This document shows positions 55,615 to 63,996 of a DNA stretch of 64,000 bases, piece after piece (positions within the stretch are counted from its first letter, which is position 1; the number at the start of each line of letters is the position of its first letter). The stretch is from Reddybacter sp041277045 (lineage in GTDB: Bacteria; Pseudomonadota; Gammaproteobacteria; Pseudomonadales; Porticoccaceae). The stretch spans positions 372,001 to 436,000 of the forward strand of contig JBGFSY010000002.1 in NCBI GenBank assembly GCA_041277045.1, written 5' to 3'. The notes beneath the pieces are model-generated. The model had not been told where the DNA came from. It saw nothing but the letters and a program-made list of their open reading frames with translations, and ran no database searches. Position numbers and translations under genes: made by a program.

Positions 55615-55741
55615 GCGTATACATCAAGTCTGCTGAATTCAATGTTAGGTTTCATTTTGCCCATTAAAAATAGGCACCTCACTAAGATCTGGTTACGACT
55701 TGTAAAAGAAGCCTTTTTTATCATTTAACACAGGAAACCCC

Positions 55742-56185
55742 ATGATCTGGAATATCTATCTCTCAGGCGAAATACACACCGACTGGCGCCAGCAATTAAA
55801 ACAGGGTTGCGAAGCCCACAATCTCCCCGTTGAATTCACCTCTGCCGTGACCGATCATCAAGCCAGCGACAGTGCCGGTGATGTACTGGGCGCCGAAGAC
55901 AGCGGCTTTTGGCGCGATCACAAGTCGGCCAAAGTGAATGCCATAAGAACGAAAAACCTGATTGAAAACTGTGATCTGGCTGTTGTGCGTTTCGGCGACA
56001 AGTATAAACAGTGGAATGCGGCTTTTGATGCAGGCTATTGCGCGGCCTTGGGCACGCCCTATATCACCCTGCACAATGAGGATGTAATTCATCCCCTCAA
56101 AGAGGTCGATGCAGCGGCACTTGCTTGGGCGACAACGCCTGAGCAAGTGGTCGAAATACTTAAGTATGTGACCCGTCAGGCGTGA
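55742..56185 (+). CDS. YtoQ family protein
   Basis: 147 residues matching the YtoQ family throughout: IYLSGEIHTDWR at the start, FWRDHKSAKVNAIRTKNLIE in the middle and QWNAAFDAGYCAALGTPYI. The fold resembles nucleoside 2-deoxyribosyltransferases, but the activity is unproven. AGGAAA precedes the ATG. Neighbouring genes do not reveal a pathway. Confidence 0.88.
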   Translation: MIWNIYLSGEIHTDWRQQLKQGCEAHNLPVEFTSAVTDHQASDSAGDVLGAEDSGFWRDHKSAKVNAIRTKNLIENCDLAVVRFGDKYKQWNAAFDAGYCAALGTPYITLHNEDVIHPLKEVDAAALAWATTPEQVVEILKYVTRQA

Positions 56186-56216
56186 AGACTTCAAGCATTG
56201 TTAATGATGACGTTCG

Positions 56217-56558
56217 ATGAAAAAAACCGATAAGAAAAATGAAAAGGCGATTACAGGCGCGCTGACGGCGGTTTGTCATATTGCCCTCGATGAGGTGGCT
56301 GGCTTTGAATGGCTCACCCATCGGGTTAATTACAGCCGCTTTCCCGACTCTCTGTCAGTGGTGTGTGTCTTCGCCACTGAGACGGATCTGGCCAATGCCT
56401 TGCTGGCTAAGCACGATGATTTCTTGCGCAGTGTTATCCGCGAAAAACTCAGTGCAGTGGGTATCGCCCTTCAAGATACATCGCAGCAAGTCAGCTTTGA
56501 TAGTGAAGAGGCCTGTGAGCTTGAACACAAGGGTAAGTGGCAGCAGCGTTTGCGCTAA
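56217..56558 (+). CDS. Conserved hypothetical protein, sometimes labelled Fis family
   Basis: 113 residues. ALDEVAGFEWLTHRVNYSRFPDSL and VIREKLSAVGI resemble small gammaproteobacterial proteins that are often annotated as Fis-type regulators on weak similarity. No helix-turn-helix is evident by eye, so the regulator label is not supported. It starts 31 bp after ytoQ and may be co-transcribed. Confidence 0.65.
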   Translation: MKKTDKKNEKAITGALTAVCHIALDEVAGFEWLTHRVNYSRFPDSLSVVCVFATETDLANALLAKHDDFLRSVIREKLSAVGIALQDTSQQVSFDSEEACELEHKGKWQQRLR

Positions 56559-56656
56559 GTTGCTGGGCCTATTTTTAACAAGCGTAGTCTGTGTAGAAAG
56601 GCATCACACGATCTTATTGTTTGTTTATTACTGTTCAATAGAAAGGGTTTACTGTC

Positions 56657-57034
56657 ATGAAAATGGATGAATCAATTAACGTCTTTGGTGAAACACTGGA
56701 GCTATGTGGTGGTAACCCGGTGACCGGGTTTTATCGCGACGGTAAGTGTAATACCTGTGACGAAGATGCTGGCTCACACACGGTCTGTATTGAGGCTTCA
56801 AAGGCGTTTTTGGAGTATTCACGGTTTCGCGGCAATGATCTTTCTACGCCGATTCCCGAGTTTGATTTTAAGGGCTTGAGACCGGGCGATAGCTGGTGCC
56901 TTTGTGCGGCGCGTTGGTTGGAGGCCGAGGAAAGTAATATGGCGCCGAGGGTTCATCTGCAACGCACACATATTAAAGCCCTTGAGATTGTGCCGATGGC
57001 CTTATTAAAACAATACGCGGTCGATCTGAATTAG
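56657..57034 (+). CDS. DUF2237 family protein
   Basis: 125 residues. The family blocks are complete: NVFGETLELCGGNPVTGFYRDG, CNTCDEDAGSHTVC and LRPGDSWCLCAARW (key residues Cys and Gly). Six conserved cysteines suggest a metal or redox role, but function is unknown. A second ATG at 56663 is close behind the first. Single gene between the hypothetical and the VIT1-like transporter. Confidence 0.88.
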   Translation: MKMDESINVFGETLELCGGNPVTGFYRDGKCNTCDEDAGSHTVCIEASKAFLEYSRFRGNDLSTPIPEFDFKGLRPGDSWCLCAARWLEAEESNMAPRVHLQRTHIKALEIVPMALLKQYAVDLN

Positions 57035-57128
57035 TGCTGCGTCGCTAGGTGATACCCGCTGTTTTAAATATTACCTTCGCCAGCCTGTTAAGCTCCCCTA
57101 GTCAGTTGTTGGAGAAGCCAGTCTTACC

Positions 57129-57896
57129 ATGAGCCAAATTAAACACGAAGATAAAGCTACTTATCAGGCGATTCATACACCGGAGCGGATCGCAAAACGC
57201 CTGCAGCATGGGCCCAGTTCTGTTTATCTTAAAGACTTTGTCTACGGCGCTGTCGATGGTGCGGTAACCACCTTTGCCGTTGTTGCGGGTGTTGCCGGCG
57301 CGGGAATGTCGGCCGGGGTGATTATTGTTCTCGGTTTTGCCAATCTGCTGGCTGATGGTTTTAGCATGGCTGTTAGCAATTATTTGGGGACGCGTGCAGA
57401 GAACCAATTTCGTGCTGAAACCCGCAAGCGAGAGCAGGATGAAATTGTTAAATGGCCCGAGGGTGAGCGCGAAGAAGTCAAACAAATTTATGCCCTAAAG
57501 GGCTTTGAGGGTGAGCTACTCGATCAGGTGGTCGATGTGATTACGGCTGATAATGAACGCTGGATCGACACCATGTTGCAGGAAGAGCACGGCATGAGCC
57601 TGCAAGACCACCATCCGGGCAAGGCGGGTTTTGCCACTTTTGTGGCGTTTTCACTGATCGGATTAATACCCTTATTGCCTTACCTCCTCAACTGGATAAA
57701 CCCCGGTGCCGTGGCGAGTGCTTTCTTCTGGAGCTCGGCGCTAACGGCGGCGGCCTTTCTTTGGGTCGGTGCGGTGAAGGCCCGCTTTGTTAATCAGTCG
57801 CGGCTGGTTGGGGCGGTTGAAACGCTTGGTATTGGTGGCATTGCCGCCGTGCTGGCCTATGGTGCCGGTGTGATGTTGAAGGGTTTGGTCGAATAG
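57129..57896 (+). CDS. VIT1/CCC1 family transporter
   Basis: 255 residues with about five helices. DFVYGAVDGAVTTFAVVAG is the family's first helix and FANLLADGFSMAVSNYLGTRAE the second, both holding conserved polar residues of the Fe2+/Mn2+ pathway; a charged cytosolic helix (RKREQDEIVKWPEGEREEVK) follows as the metal-binding domain. Relatives move Fe2+ or Mn2+ out of the cytosol. It is convergent with arsJ, with 37 bp between stops. Confidence 0.88.
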   Translation: MSQIKHEDKATYQAIHTPERIAKRLQHGPSSVYLKDFVYGAVDGAVTTFAVVAGVAGAGMSAGVIIVLGFANLLADGFSMAVSNYLGTRAENQFRAETRKREQDEIVKWPEGEREEVKQIYALKGFEGELLDQVVDVITADNERWIDTMLQEEHGMSLQDHHPGKAGFATFVAFSLIGLIPLLPYLLNWINPGAVASAFFWSSALTAAAFLWVGAVKARFVNQSRLVGAVETLGIGGIAAVLAYGAGVMLKGLVE

Positions 57897-57933
57897 ATTT
57901 TGTGGTGACAGCGCTTAAAGGGTTTAGATTTTT

Positions 57934-59163
57934 TTATAGGGCAGCGCTTTGTGCTCTGCTACCTTGTGGTGGGTGTTTGACGAGGCCCGTTGTGAGTGTA
58001 CAGGCGACGGCGACAAAGGCCGATGAGGCTAGCATACAAGCCTCCAGTCCCTGCCACTGATAGATTAGGCCCGAGAGTAGGGCTCCAGCCAAGCGCCCTC
58101 CGGCGTTCGCCATGTAGTAAAAGCCGACATCGAGGGAGACGCCATCGCGCCGGGCATAGGCGACGATGAGGTAGGAGTGCAGGGAGGAATTAATGGCGAA
58201 GAGAATGCCGTAAATAGCCAGTCCCAAAATTAAAATCGTCGCCGGTGCGGCCAGTGTGTAGTGCAGGGCTATCGCTATTACAGCGGGAATGAGGCCGAGG
58301 GGCAGTATCCATTGCAGGGCGGTTTTGCCATCGGGGCTTTGGCACTTGCCGTGCCGGGTCAGTTTCGGTGTTATCGATTGCACCGCGCCGTAGCCGATGA
58401 TCCACAGGGCTAATAAGCTACCGACAGCGGTATAACTCCAGCCCAGTACGCTTTGTAAGTAGACGGGAAGGGCGACGACAAACCAGATATCTCTGGAACC
58501 AAAAAGAAAAAAGCGCGCTGCGGAAAGCCGATTAATGGCGGGGCTTTTTGAGAACAGCTCACGAAACTTGGGCTGGTACTGGCTTCTACCCATACCTCTA
58601 TCGAGGAGTAGAAAGCTGGCGATGCAGACCAATAGTAGGCCGAGGAATAAAATCAGAATGGCGGCACGAAAGCCAACGCTGGAGAGCAGCAGTGCGCCGA
58701 TAAAAAATCCCGCGCCTTTTAAGGTGTTTTTTGACCCGGTGAGCAGGGCCACCCAGTGATAAAGCTTGCCCTGGGCATTGTCGGGTAGTAGCAATTTAAT
58801 ACTGCTTTTTGCGCTCATTTTATTCAGGTCTTTGGCGATGCCCGATAATGCCTGAGCGGCCATCACATACATCAGTGAGAGCCAGGCAGGGTCGATTAGC
58901 AACATGCCCAGTGCCAGCATTTGTAAAGCCAGGCCAATATGTAGGGTGGTATTGAGTCCGGTGCGGGCGGCCAGCCAGCCACCGAATAAATTCGTCACCA
59001 TGCCGAAGAATTCATAAAACAAAAATAGCGCGGCAACTTCAAAGGGGCTGTAACCCAGTTGGTGAAAATACAAGACCACCAACATGCGCAGGGCACCGTC
59101 GGTGAGGGTGAAGCCCCAGTAGCTGAGCGTGACCATCATGTATTGGCGCAGGGTGTGGCTCAT
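57934..59163 (-). CDS. arsJ: Organoarsenical efflux MFS transporter ArsJ
   Basis: 409 residues, 12-helix MFS protein. The opening YWGFTLTDGALRMLVVLYFH and the cytosolic stretch GIAKDLNKMSAKSSIK are characteristic of ArsJ. It exports 1-arseno-3-phosphoglycerate, the unstable product made by the adjacent GAPDH from arsenate and glyceraldehyde 3-phosphate. It lies 10 bp downstream of that GAPDH gene; arsR heads the same operon. Confidence 0.92.
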   Translation of the reverse strand: MSHTLRQYMMVTLSYWGFTLTDGALRMLVVLYFHQLGYSPFEVAALFLFYEFFGMVTNLFGGWLAARTGLNTTLHIGLALQMLALGMLLIDPAWLSLMYVMAAQALSGIAKDLNKMSAKSSIKLLLPDNAQGKLYHWVALLTGSKNTLKGAGFFIGALLLSSVGFRAAILILFLGLLLVCIASFLLLDRGMGRSQYQPKFRELFSKSPAINRLSAARFFLFGSRDIWFVVALPVYLQSVLGWSYTAVGSLLALWIIGYGAVQSITPKLTRHGKCQSPDGKTALQWILPLGLIPAVIAIALHYTLAAPATILILGLAIYGILFAINSSLHSYLIVAYARRDGVSLDVGFYYMANAGGRLAGALLSGLIYQWQGLEACMLASSAFVAVACTLTTGLVKHPPQGSRAQSAAL

Positions 59164-59173
59164 TGCAGTGAGA

Positions 59174-60214
59174 TCAACTCTGGGCTAGCTTGTTAATGGA
59201 GCGGCCCACTTTTAGCGCCAGTTCCATCAGTCGATTAACGTAGCCAATTTCATTGTCGTACCAGGCGAGAATCTTCACCTGGGTTTGATTGATGACCATG
59301 GTTGATGGCGCATCGATAATACTGGAGCGGATGTCGTCGGTGTAATCGACCGATACCAGTGGTGTTTCTTCGTAACCCAGAATGCCGCTTAAGCGGCCCT
59401 TGGCGGCTTCCTGTAAGGCTTTATTAACGAACTCCACGCTGGTTGGGGTTTCGACCTCAAATACACAGTCGGTGAGCGAGGCGTTCGCCAGCGGCACACG
59501 TACCGCGATGCCGTTAAGGCGACCCTTCAATTCAGGGAATATTTCGGCAATGGCCGTGGCCGAGCCGGTGGTGGTGGGTATTAACGACAGGCTGCTAGCG
59601 CGAGCGCGGCGCAGGTCGCTGTGGTATTCATCGAGAATACTCTGGGTGTTGGTGATGTCGTGAATGGTGGTAATGCTACCGTGCTTAATGCCCAGTGTTT
59701 TTTGAATGACATCAATCACTGGGGCCAGACAGTTAGTCGTACAGGATGCGGCAGTAACGATGTGGTGCGTGTCGGCCTGATAGAGATGCTCGTTGACACC
59801 CATAACAATATTCAGGGTGCCGTCTTTAATCGGAGCGGAGACGACGATTTTTTTAATCCCCTTTTCTTTATCCAATGGGCTCAGTAGCGGAGCCAGTGCT
59901 TGTGTGGATTTAAAATGTCCCGAGCATTCAAGTAAGAGATCGACGTCGTGTTTGGCCCAGGGAGAGGCCTCGAGTTCGGTATTTCGTGAATAAGTAATGG
60001 CCTTGCCGTCGATGACAATCTGGTCACCGTCGACACTGACATCGTGGGGCCAGGTACGATGCACGGAATCGTATTTCAGCAAATGGGCTGCCGTGGCGAT
60101 ATCGCCTGCGGGCTCGTTGATATGCACGAACTCCAGCGCCGACCAATCCCAGGCGGCACGCAGTGCCAAACGGCCGATGCGACCAAAACCATTAATCCCT
60201 ATTTTAATCGTCAT
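59174..60214 (-). CDS. ArsJ-associated glyceraldehyde-3-phosphate dehydrogenase
   Basis: 346 residues. NAD site [10 protein letters not shown] at the N-terminus, catalytic C158 in TAASCTTNC. After beta-2 the sequence is HINEPAGD instead of the usual Asp-containing INDLTD; this INEP form is seen in the ArsJ-linked group and may alter cofactor choice. Function: oxidises glyceraldehyde 3-phosphate with arsenate to make 1-arseno-3-phosphoglycerate for ArsJ. AAGGAG precedes the ATG. The glycolytic gap genes are presumably elsewhere. Confidence 0.92.
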   Translation of the reverse strand: MTIKIGINGFGRIGRLALRAAWDWSALEFVHINEPAGDIATAAHLLKYDSVHRTWPHDVSVDGDQIVIDGKAITYSRNTELEASPWAKHDVDLLLECSGHFKSTQALAPLLSPLDKEKGIKKIVVSAPIKDGTLNIVMGVNEHLYQADTHHIVTAASCTTNCLAPVIDVIQKTLGIKHGSITTIHDITNTQSILDEYHSDLRRARASSLSLIPTTTGSATAIAEIFPELKGRLNGIAVRVPLANASLTDCVFEVETPTSVEFVNKALQEAAKGRLSGILGYEETPLVSVDYTDDIRSSIIDAPSTMVINQTQVKILAWYDNEIGYVNRLMELALKVGRSINKLAQS

Positions 60215-60375
60215 TGTCTTACTCCTTCATGATGGCTTCTGTCTGTCCTGCTAAAAATGTATATGCGTATAAACAGATGTCTTGTGTGGTTGCGGTGTCA
60301 GTTGCGCATTGCATTTAGTACTTGAAGTTAGGACTTAATGAATCAGTTGTTTCGGCTAGGCGTGTAAGCGTGTAC

Positions 60376-60717
60376 TCAGCTACAGTCTCGGCTGGCACAG
60401 GCGCTAAACTGTAGAAGATCTGCCTGTAATGAAGCTGAGTTATCGGCAGAGCGATGAAACAAGGCTAAGAACTTATCAATGAACGGTGACACTTTGATGA
60501 CCTGATAATAAATCCAGACACCCTCGCGACGGGTGCTGAGCAGGGCATTATTACGCAGGTAGGCTAAATGGCGGGACACCACGCTTTGTGACAAGCCCAG
60601 GGTATCGACAATATCGCAAACGCAAAGCTCGCCCTTGTCGAGTAGTAAAAAAAGAATGCGCAGGCGCACAGGCTCTGAGAGGCACTTAAACAGGCTAGCG
60701 TATTCGTCAGTATTCAT
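60376..60717 (-). CDS. arsR: Arsenical-responsive ArsR/SmtB-family repressor
   Basis: 113 residues from ATG 60717. The winged helix is ARLRILFLL-like (VRLRILFLLLDKGE) with the arsenite-binding pair C32-x-C34 in ELCVCDIVD, recognition helix LSQSVVSRHLAYLR and extra C-terminal cysteines C107 and C112. It binds the palindrome over its own promoter and releases it on As(III). A longer frame starting at a TTG (60753) lies inside the promoter and is rejected. The 160-bp gap to gapdh has no obvious terminator. Confidence 0.93.
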   Translation of the reverse strand: MNTDEYASLFKCLSEPVRLRILFLLLDKGELCVCDIVDTLGLSQSVVSRHLAYLRNNALLSTRREGVWIYYQVIKVSPFIDKFLALFHRSADNSASLQADLLQFSACASRDCS

Positions 60718-60724
60718 CGCGGCA

Positions 60725-60753
60725 ACTATATTTGCATGGCCAAATATAGTCAA
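60725..60753 (-). promoter_or_regulatory. arsR promoter overlapped by ArsR operator palindrome
   Basis: On the minus strand, TTGACT (60753-60748) and TATAGT (60730-60725) are 17 bp apart. A perfect 10-bp inverted repeat, ACTATATTTG (60725-60734) and CAAATATAGT (60741-60750) with a 6-bp spacer, covers the -10, the spacer and half the -35. The expected transcription start falls at about 60718, next to the arsR ATG, so the transcript would have essentially no 5' leader. Confidence 0.85.
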
Positions 60754-60875
60754 GCCGCTGGAATTATAAGTCAGTGTCTAAGCTGCGGTTCGGCGGCACT
60801 AGTCAATCAGATTTACAGGTGACTTAGAGTGATTGTCTTGAACCGCTTCTAAATACTGTGGTCTACTTGCTGACT

Positions 60876-61313
60876 ATGATTAGTGCAAATAAAACAAGCC
60901 GTTTGCCGAAGAGTGCATCTTTGTCCTCTTTCAGGCAGCGCTTGTCTTATCTGCTGGCATTGCTGTTTGTCTTTGTTTCCCTCAACCCGGCTCAGGCGGG
61001 TATGGCTATGGGGCAGGGCATGATGAGTGTCGCTATGGATACAAGCGATTCTACTATTCAGTCTGCAATGGCTTTGAACGACATCTCCCAGAGCGGCGAG
61101 CTGGCAGGTGAGGGCAGTAGTGGTCATATGATGAATCAGGGCGATGATTGTCAGTCTGACTGTGATTGTTGTCCCGGCTTGTGTTCTGCCTATCTACCGA
61201 CCAACTTGTATGCATCAACTTTTCTGCCCGCTAACTTTGCGCTGGCTGATTCCACTTTCCAGGGTAAGGTTTCCACCAGTACCCGCTTGTTTCGTCCCCC
61301 CATTTCCCACTAA
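60876..61313 (+). CDS. Exported Cys/Met-rich protein preceding heavy-metal efflux genes
   Basis: 145 residues from ATG 60876 (an in-frame GTG at 60858 is possible; neither has a good Shine-Dalgarno). A basic stretch and hydrophobic helix (LSYLLALLFVFVSLNPAQA) form a signal peptide with AQA-type cleavage. The mature part has GMAMGQGMMSVAM and a cysteine cluster CQSDCDCCPGLC, both soft-metal-like. Similar small proteins (some labelled DUF2946) often stand in front of Cus/Czc-type efflux genes. A periplasmic metal carrier or sensor is plausible but not shown. Confidence 0.6.
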   Translation: MISANKTSRLPKSASLSSFRQRLSYLLALLFVFVSLNPAQAGMAMGQGMMSVAMDTSDSTIQSAMALNDISQSGELAGEGSSGHMMNQGDDCQSDCDCCPGLCSAYLPTNLYASTFLPANFALADSTFQGKVSTSTRLFRPPISH

Positions 61314-61355
61314 GACAGGATAGCTGCGCCTGTAAATAGGCCTTGCTAGATAGTG

Positions 61356-61374
61356 GGAGCTGTGATTTCGCTCC
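61356..61374 (+). other. Small hairpin before the tolC-like gene
   Basis: GGAGC (61356-61360) and GCTCC (61370-61374) pair around a 9-nt loop, followed by TTATTATTT. It may be a weak terminator or leader structure between the Cys-rich protein and the efflux genes. Confidence 0.3.
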
Positions 61375-61477
61375 TTATTATTTCAACCGCTACTTGGCGG
61401 TGTCATAAATTTGCTGGCTATTTCCCCTTCTTTTTTAGGTGGAGTAGTGGCAAAGAAAAGTAATAAAGAGAACAAAA

Positions 61478-62797
61478 ATGCAAATTGTAGTCCTTAGTTT
61501 GGCGCTAATATTATCGGGCTTTATGAGTAAAGGCTGGGCAGATCCAGCAGTTGTCCCTCAGCGTACACTGAGCCTACAGCAAGCCATTCGTTATGCCGTC
61601 AACAACGACCCCTGGTTAAAGGGCAATGAACTTAACGAGAGAGCCCTGTTGGCAGACAGTATTGCCGATGGTGAATTACCTGATCCGAGCTTAAGTGTCG
61701 GGCTGCTTAACCTGGCGACGGACACCTTTGATTTTGATCAGGAGCCAATGAGCCAGTTTAAGGTGGCTCTTGCGCAGACCTTCCCCCGTGGCGATACCCT
61801 TAAATTAAAACGCCGACAAAAACGTCAACAAAGCGCGACCTATCCCTTTTTACGGGCAGACAGAAAAGCGCGGGTCGCCTTAAAAGTCAGTTGGCTATGG
61901 CTCGATACTTTCCTGGCCCAGCAGAGTGTGGCCTTAATCGAAAATAACCGGCTTTTATTCGAGCAGCTGGTTGATATTGCCCACGCCAACTACACTGCCA
62001 CCTCCGGCTCTACACGCCAGCAAGATGTGATTCGTGCCGAGCTTGAGTTGAGCCAGCTCAATGACCGTCTGAGTTTGCTTTGGCAAGATCACGATGCCTC
62101 GCGGCAGGCGCTGGGGGAATGGTTGTCACCAGAACAGCTGAATAGGGCCTTATCCAACAGGCTGCAAAATAATAGTCTGTCGCCGATTGTTTTTGAAAAC
62201 GCTCCACAAATGATGCGTCATATTGTCCTCCACCCTCGGGTACAGGCGGTTGATAGAAAAATTTCATCCGTCACCACTGGGTTAGAGCTGGCTCGCCAGC
62301 AATATAAACCCGAGTGGGGTGTTAATGCCGCCTACGCTTATCGCGATGATGCGCCTGGCGGCAATGATCGCGCCGATTTTGTCTCCATGGCGATTACCGT
62401 CGATTTACCGCTGTTTACCACCAACCGGCAGGACCAGCGCGTGTCGGCGGCAAACTATCGGCGGGCCTCTGTGCAGACTGAGCGCGACCTGGTGCTACGA
62501 GAATTACTCGCTGGCTACCAACAGGCAAGGGCCAAATTACATCGCCTCGATGAACGACAGACTCTCTACCGGGAGTATCTGTTGCCACAAATGCATGACC
62601 AGGCCGATGCAACATTGGCGGCGTACACGTCTGACGGCGGTGATTTTACCGAAGTGATGCGGGCGCGTATTGCTGAGTTAAATACAAAAATCATGGCTTT
62701 GGAATTGCAGGTAAAGCGCCAAAAAGTACTGGCCAGCATGCACTATTTCGTGACGGCTAGCGCTGTGAATGAGCCGCTTAAGGGAGAAATAAAATGA
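61478..62797 (+). CDS. TolC-family outer membrane factor, CusC/CzcC-like
   Basis: 439 residues. Signal peptide ending near KGWADPA, then the TolC-type repeated helical hairpins (LQQAIRYAVNNDPWLKG at the start of repeat 1; RVQAVDRKISSVTTGLELARQQYKPEWG at repeat 2). It would form the outer-membrane channel of a three-part efflux pump. ATGA overlap with the adaptor gene confirms a shared operon. Confidence 0.88.
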   Translation: MQIVVLSLALILSGFMSKGWADPAVVPQRTLSLQQAIRYAVNNDPWLKGNELNERALLADSIADGELPDPSLSVGLLNLATDTFDFDQEPMSQFKVALAQTFPRGDTLKLKRRQKRQQSATYPFLRADRKARVALKVSWLWLDTFLAQQSVALIENNRLLFEQLVDIAHANYTATSGSTRQQDVIRAELELSQLNDRLSLLWQDHDASRQALGEWLSPEQLNRALSNRLQNNSLSPIVFENAPQMMRHIVLHPRVQAVDRKISSVTTGLELARQQYKPEWGVNAAYAYRDDAPGGNDRADFVSMAITVDLPLFTTNRQDQRVSAANYRRASVQTERDLVLRELLAGYQQARAKLHRLDERQTLYREYLLPQMHDQADATLAAYTSDGGDFTEVMRARIAELNTKIMALELQVKRQKVLASMHYFVTASAVNEPLKGEIK

Positions 62798-63996
62798 AGA
62801 ATACGGGACTATTTTTCCTGGCTTTATTAATGGGCGTTATTGGCACAGCCGGCTATTTCAATTGGCGGCCTACGCAATCCGCTAAAACCACTGGGGCTGC
62901 CGCTGACCCCCTATATTGGCAAGCGCCGATGGATGCCAGTTATCAGCGCGATGAACCGGGCCTATCGCCGATGGGTATGCCTCTGGTGCCGGTGTTTGCA
63001 GAGTCCTCCGAGGGGGCGGTAGAAGCGGGCTTGGTGACAATATCCCCGCAGGTTGAAAATAATCTTGGCGTGCGCACGGCTGAGGTAATGTTTAAACCCC
63101 TGAACATTATGATTAATACCGTTGGCTATGTAGGTTTTGATGAAGACCGTTTAATTCATGTTCACCCTCGCGTTGAGGGCTGGTTGGAGCAGCTCTATGT
63201 GAAATCGGAGGGTGAATCGGTGACGGCCGGCCAGCCCCTTTATGCGCTGTACTCGCCGAAATTGGTGGCGGCTCAGGAGGAATTTGTACTCGCTCTACAG
63301 CGGGGCAATCAACGTTTGATCCGCTCTGCTGAAGAGCGCTTGCTTACTTTACAAGTGGCACAGGCGCAAATTAATGCCTTAAAGCAATCGCGCAAGCCGA
63401 CAAAAACCATTGTCGTACATTCGCCCCAAGCCGGTGTTATCGCCAACCTGGGTGTGCGAGAAGGTATGTTTGTCAAACCCGGTACAGCTTTAATGTCGGT
63501 CGGTGCGCTGGATGAAGTTTGGGTCACCGCTGAGGTTTTTGAACGCCAGGCCGGAGTACTGGCAGCGGGCAATGCGGTAACCATGTCACTGGATTATTTG
63601 CCGGGTAGGCAATGGCAGGGGCAGGTCGACTACATTTATCCCATTCTCGATAATAAGACGCGAACCGTGCGGGTACGTTTGCGCTTTGCCAATACCGATG
63701 CCCTGCTTAAACCGAATATGTTTGCCCAGGTGAATATTTACAGCGGTAAATCTCAAGCGACCTTACAGGTGCCGAGGGAGTCGCTTATTCGCACCGGCAG
63801 ACAGGATAGGGTGGTGCTGGCTTTGGGGGATGGCCGTTTTAAATCCGTGGCGGTAACCTTGGGGCGGGTCGGCGCCAGTGAAGCCGAAATTCTCAAGGGG
63901 CTTGAGGTAGGCGATAGAGTAGTTAGCTCAGCTCACTTTTTACTGGATTCGGAATCGAGTATTGATTCGGATTTTCAGCGTATGTCCAGAGACTGA
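62794..63996 (+). CDS. Efflux RND periplasmic adaptor, CusB-like
   Basis: 400 residues, complete; the TGA is four bases from the window end. N-terminal signal anchor, then a heavy-metal-binding-like segment PMDASYQRDEPGLSPMGMPLVPV in which the usual cysteines (PMHP...CPICGM) are replaced, leaving methionines. Barrel-sandwich and hairpin domains follow (HPRVEGWLEQLYVKSEGESV, GVIANLGVREGMFVKPGT) and the membrane-proximal part VPRESLIRTGRQDRVVL. It links the outer channel to an RND pump that should start just beyond the window. Probably Cu/Ag efflux; Co/Zn/Cd not excluded. Confidence 0.9.
   Translation: MKNTGLFFLALLMGVIGTAGYFNWRPTQSAKTTGAAADPLYWQAPMDASYQRDEPGLSPMGMPLVPVFAESSEGAVEAGLVTISPQVENNLGVRTAEVMFKPLNIMINTVGYVGFDEDRLIHVHPRVEGWLEQLYVKSEGESVTAGQPLYALYSPKLVAAQEEFVLALQRGNQRLIRSAEERLLTLQVAQAQINALKQSRKPTKTIVVHSPQAGVIANLGVREGMFVKPGTALMSVGALDEVWVTAEVFERQAGVLAAGNAVTMSLDYLPGRQWQGQVDYIYPILDNKTRTVRVRLRFANTDALLKPNMFAQVNIYSGKSQATLQVPRESLIRTGRQDRVVLALGDGRFKSVAVTLGRVGASEAEILKGLEVGDRVVSSAHFLLDSESSIDSDFQRMSRD

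Noticed and set aside
56217..56558. Fis-type DNA-binding regulator
   Set aside because: No visible Fis C-terminal helix-turn-helix; kept as a conserved hypothetical.
60718..60753. Longer arsR start at TTG 60753
   Set aside because: The TTG is the first half of the -35 hexamer and the added codons run through the promoter and operator palindrome.
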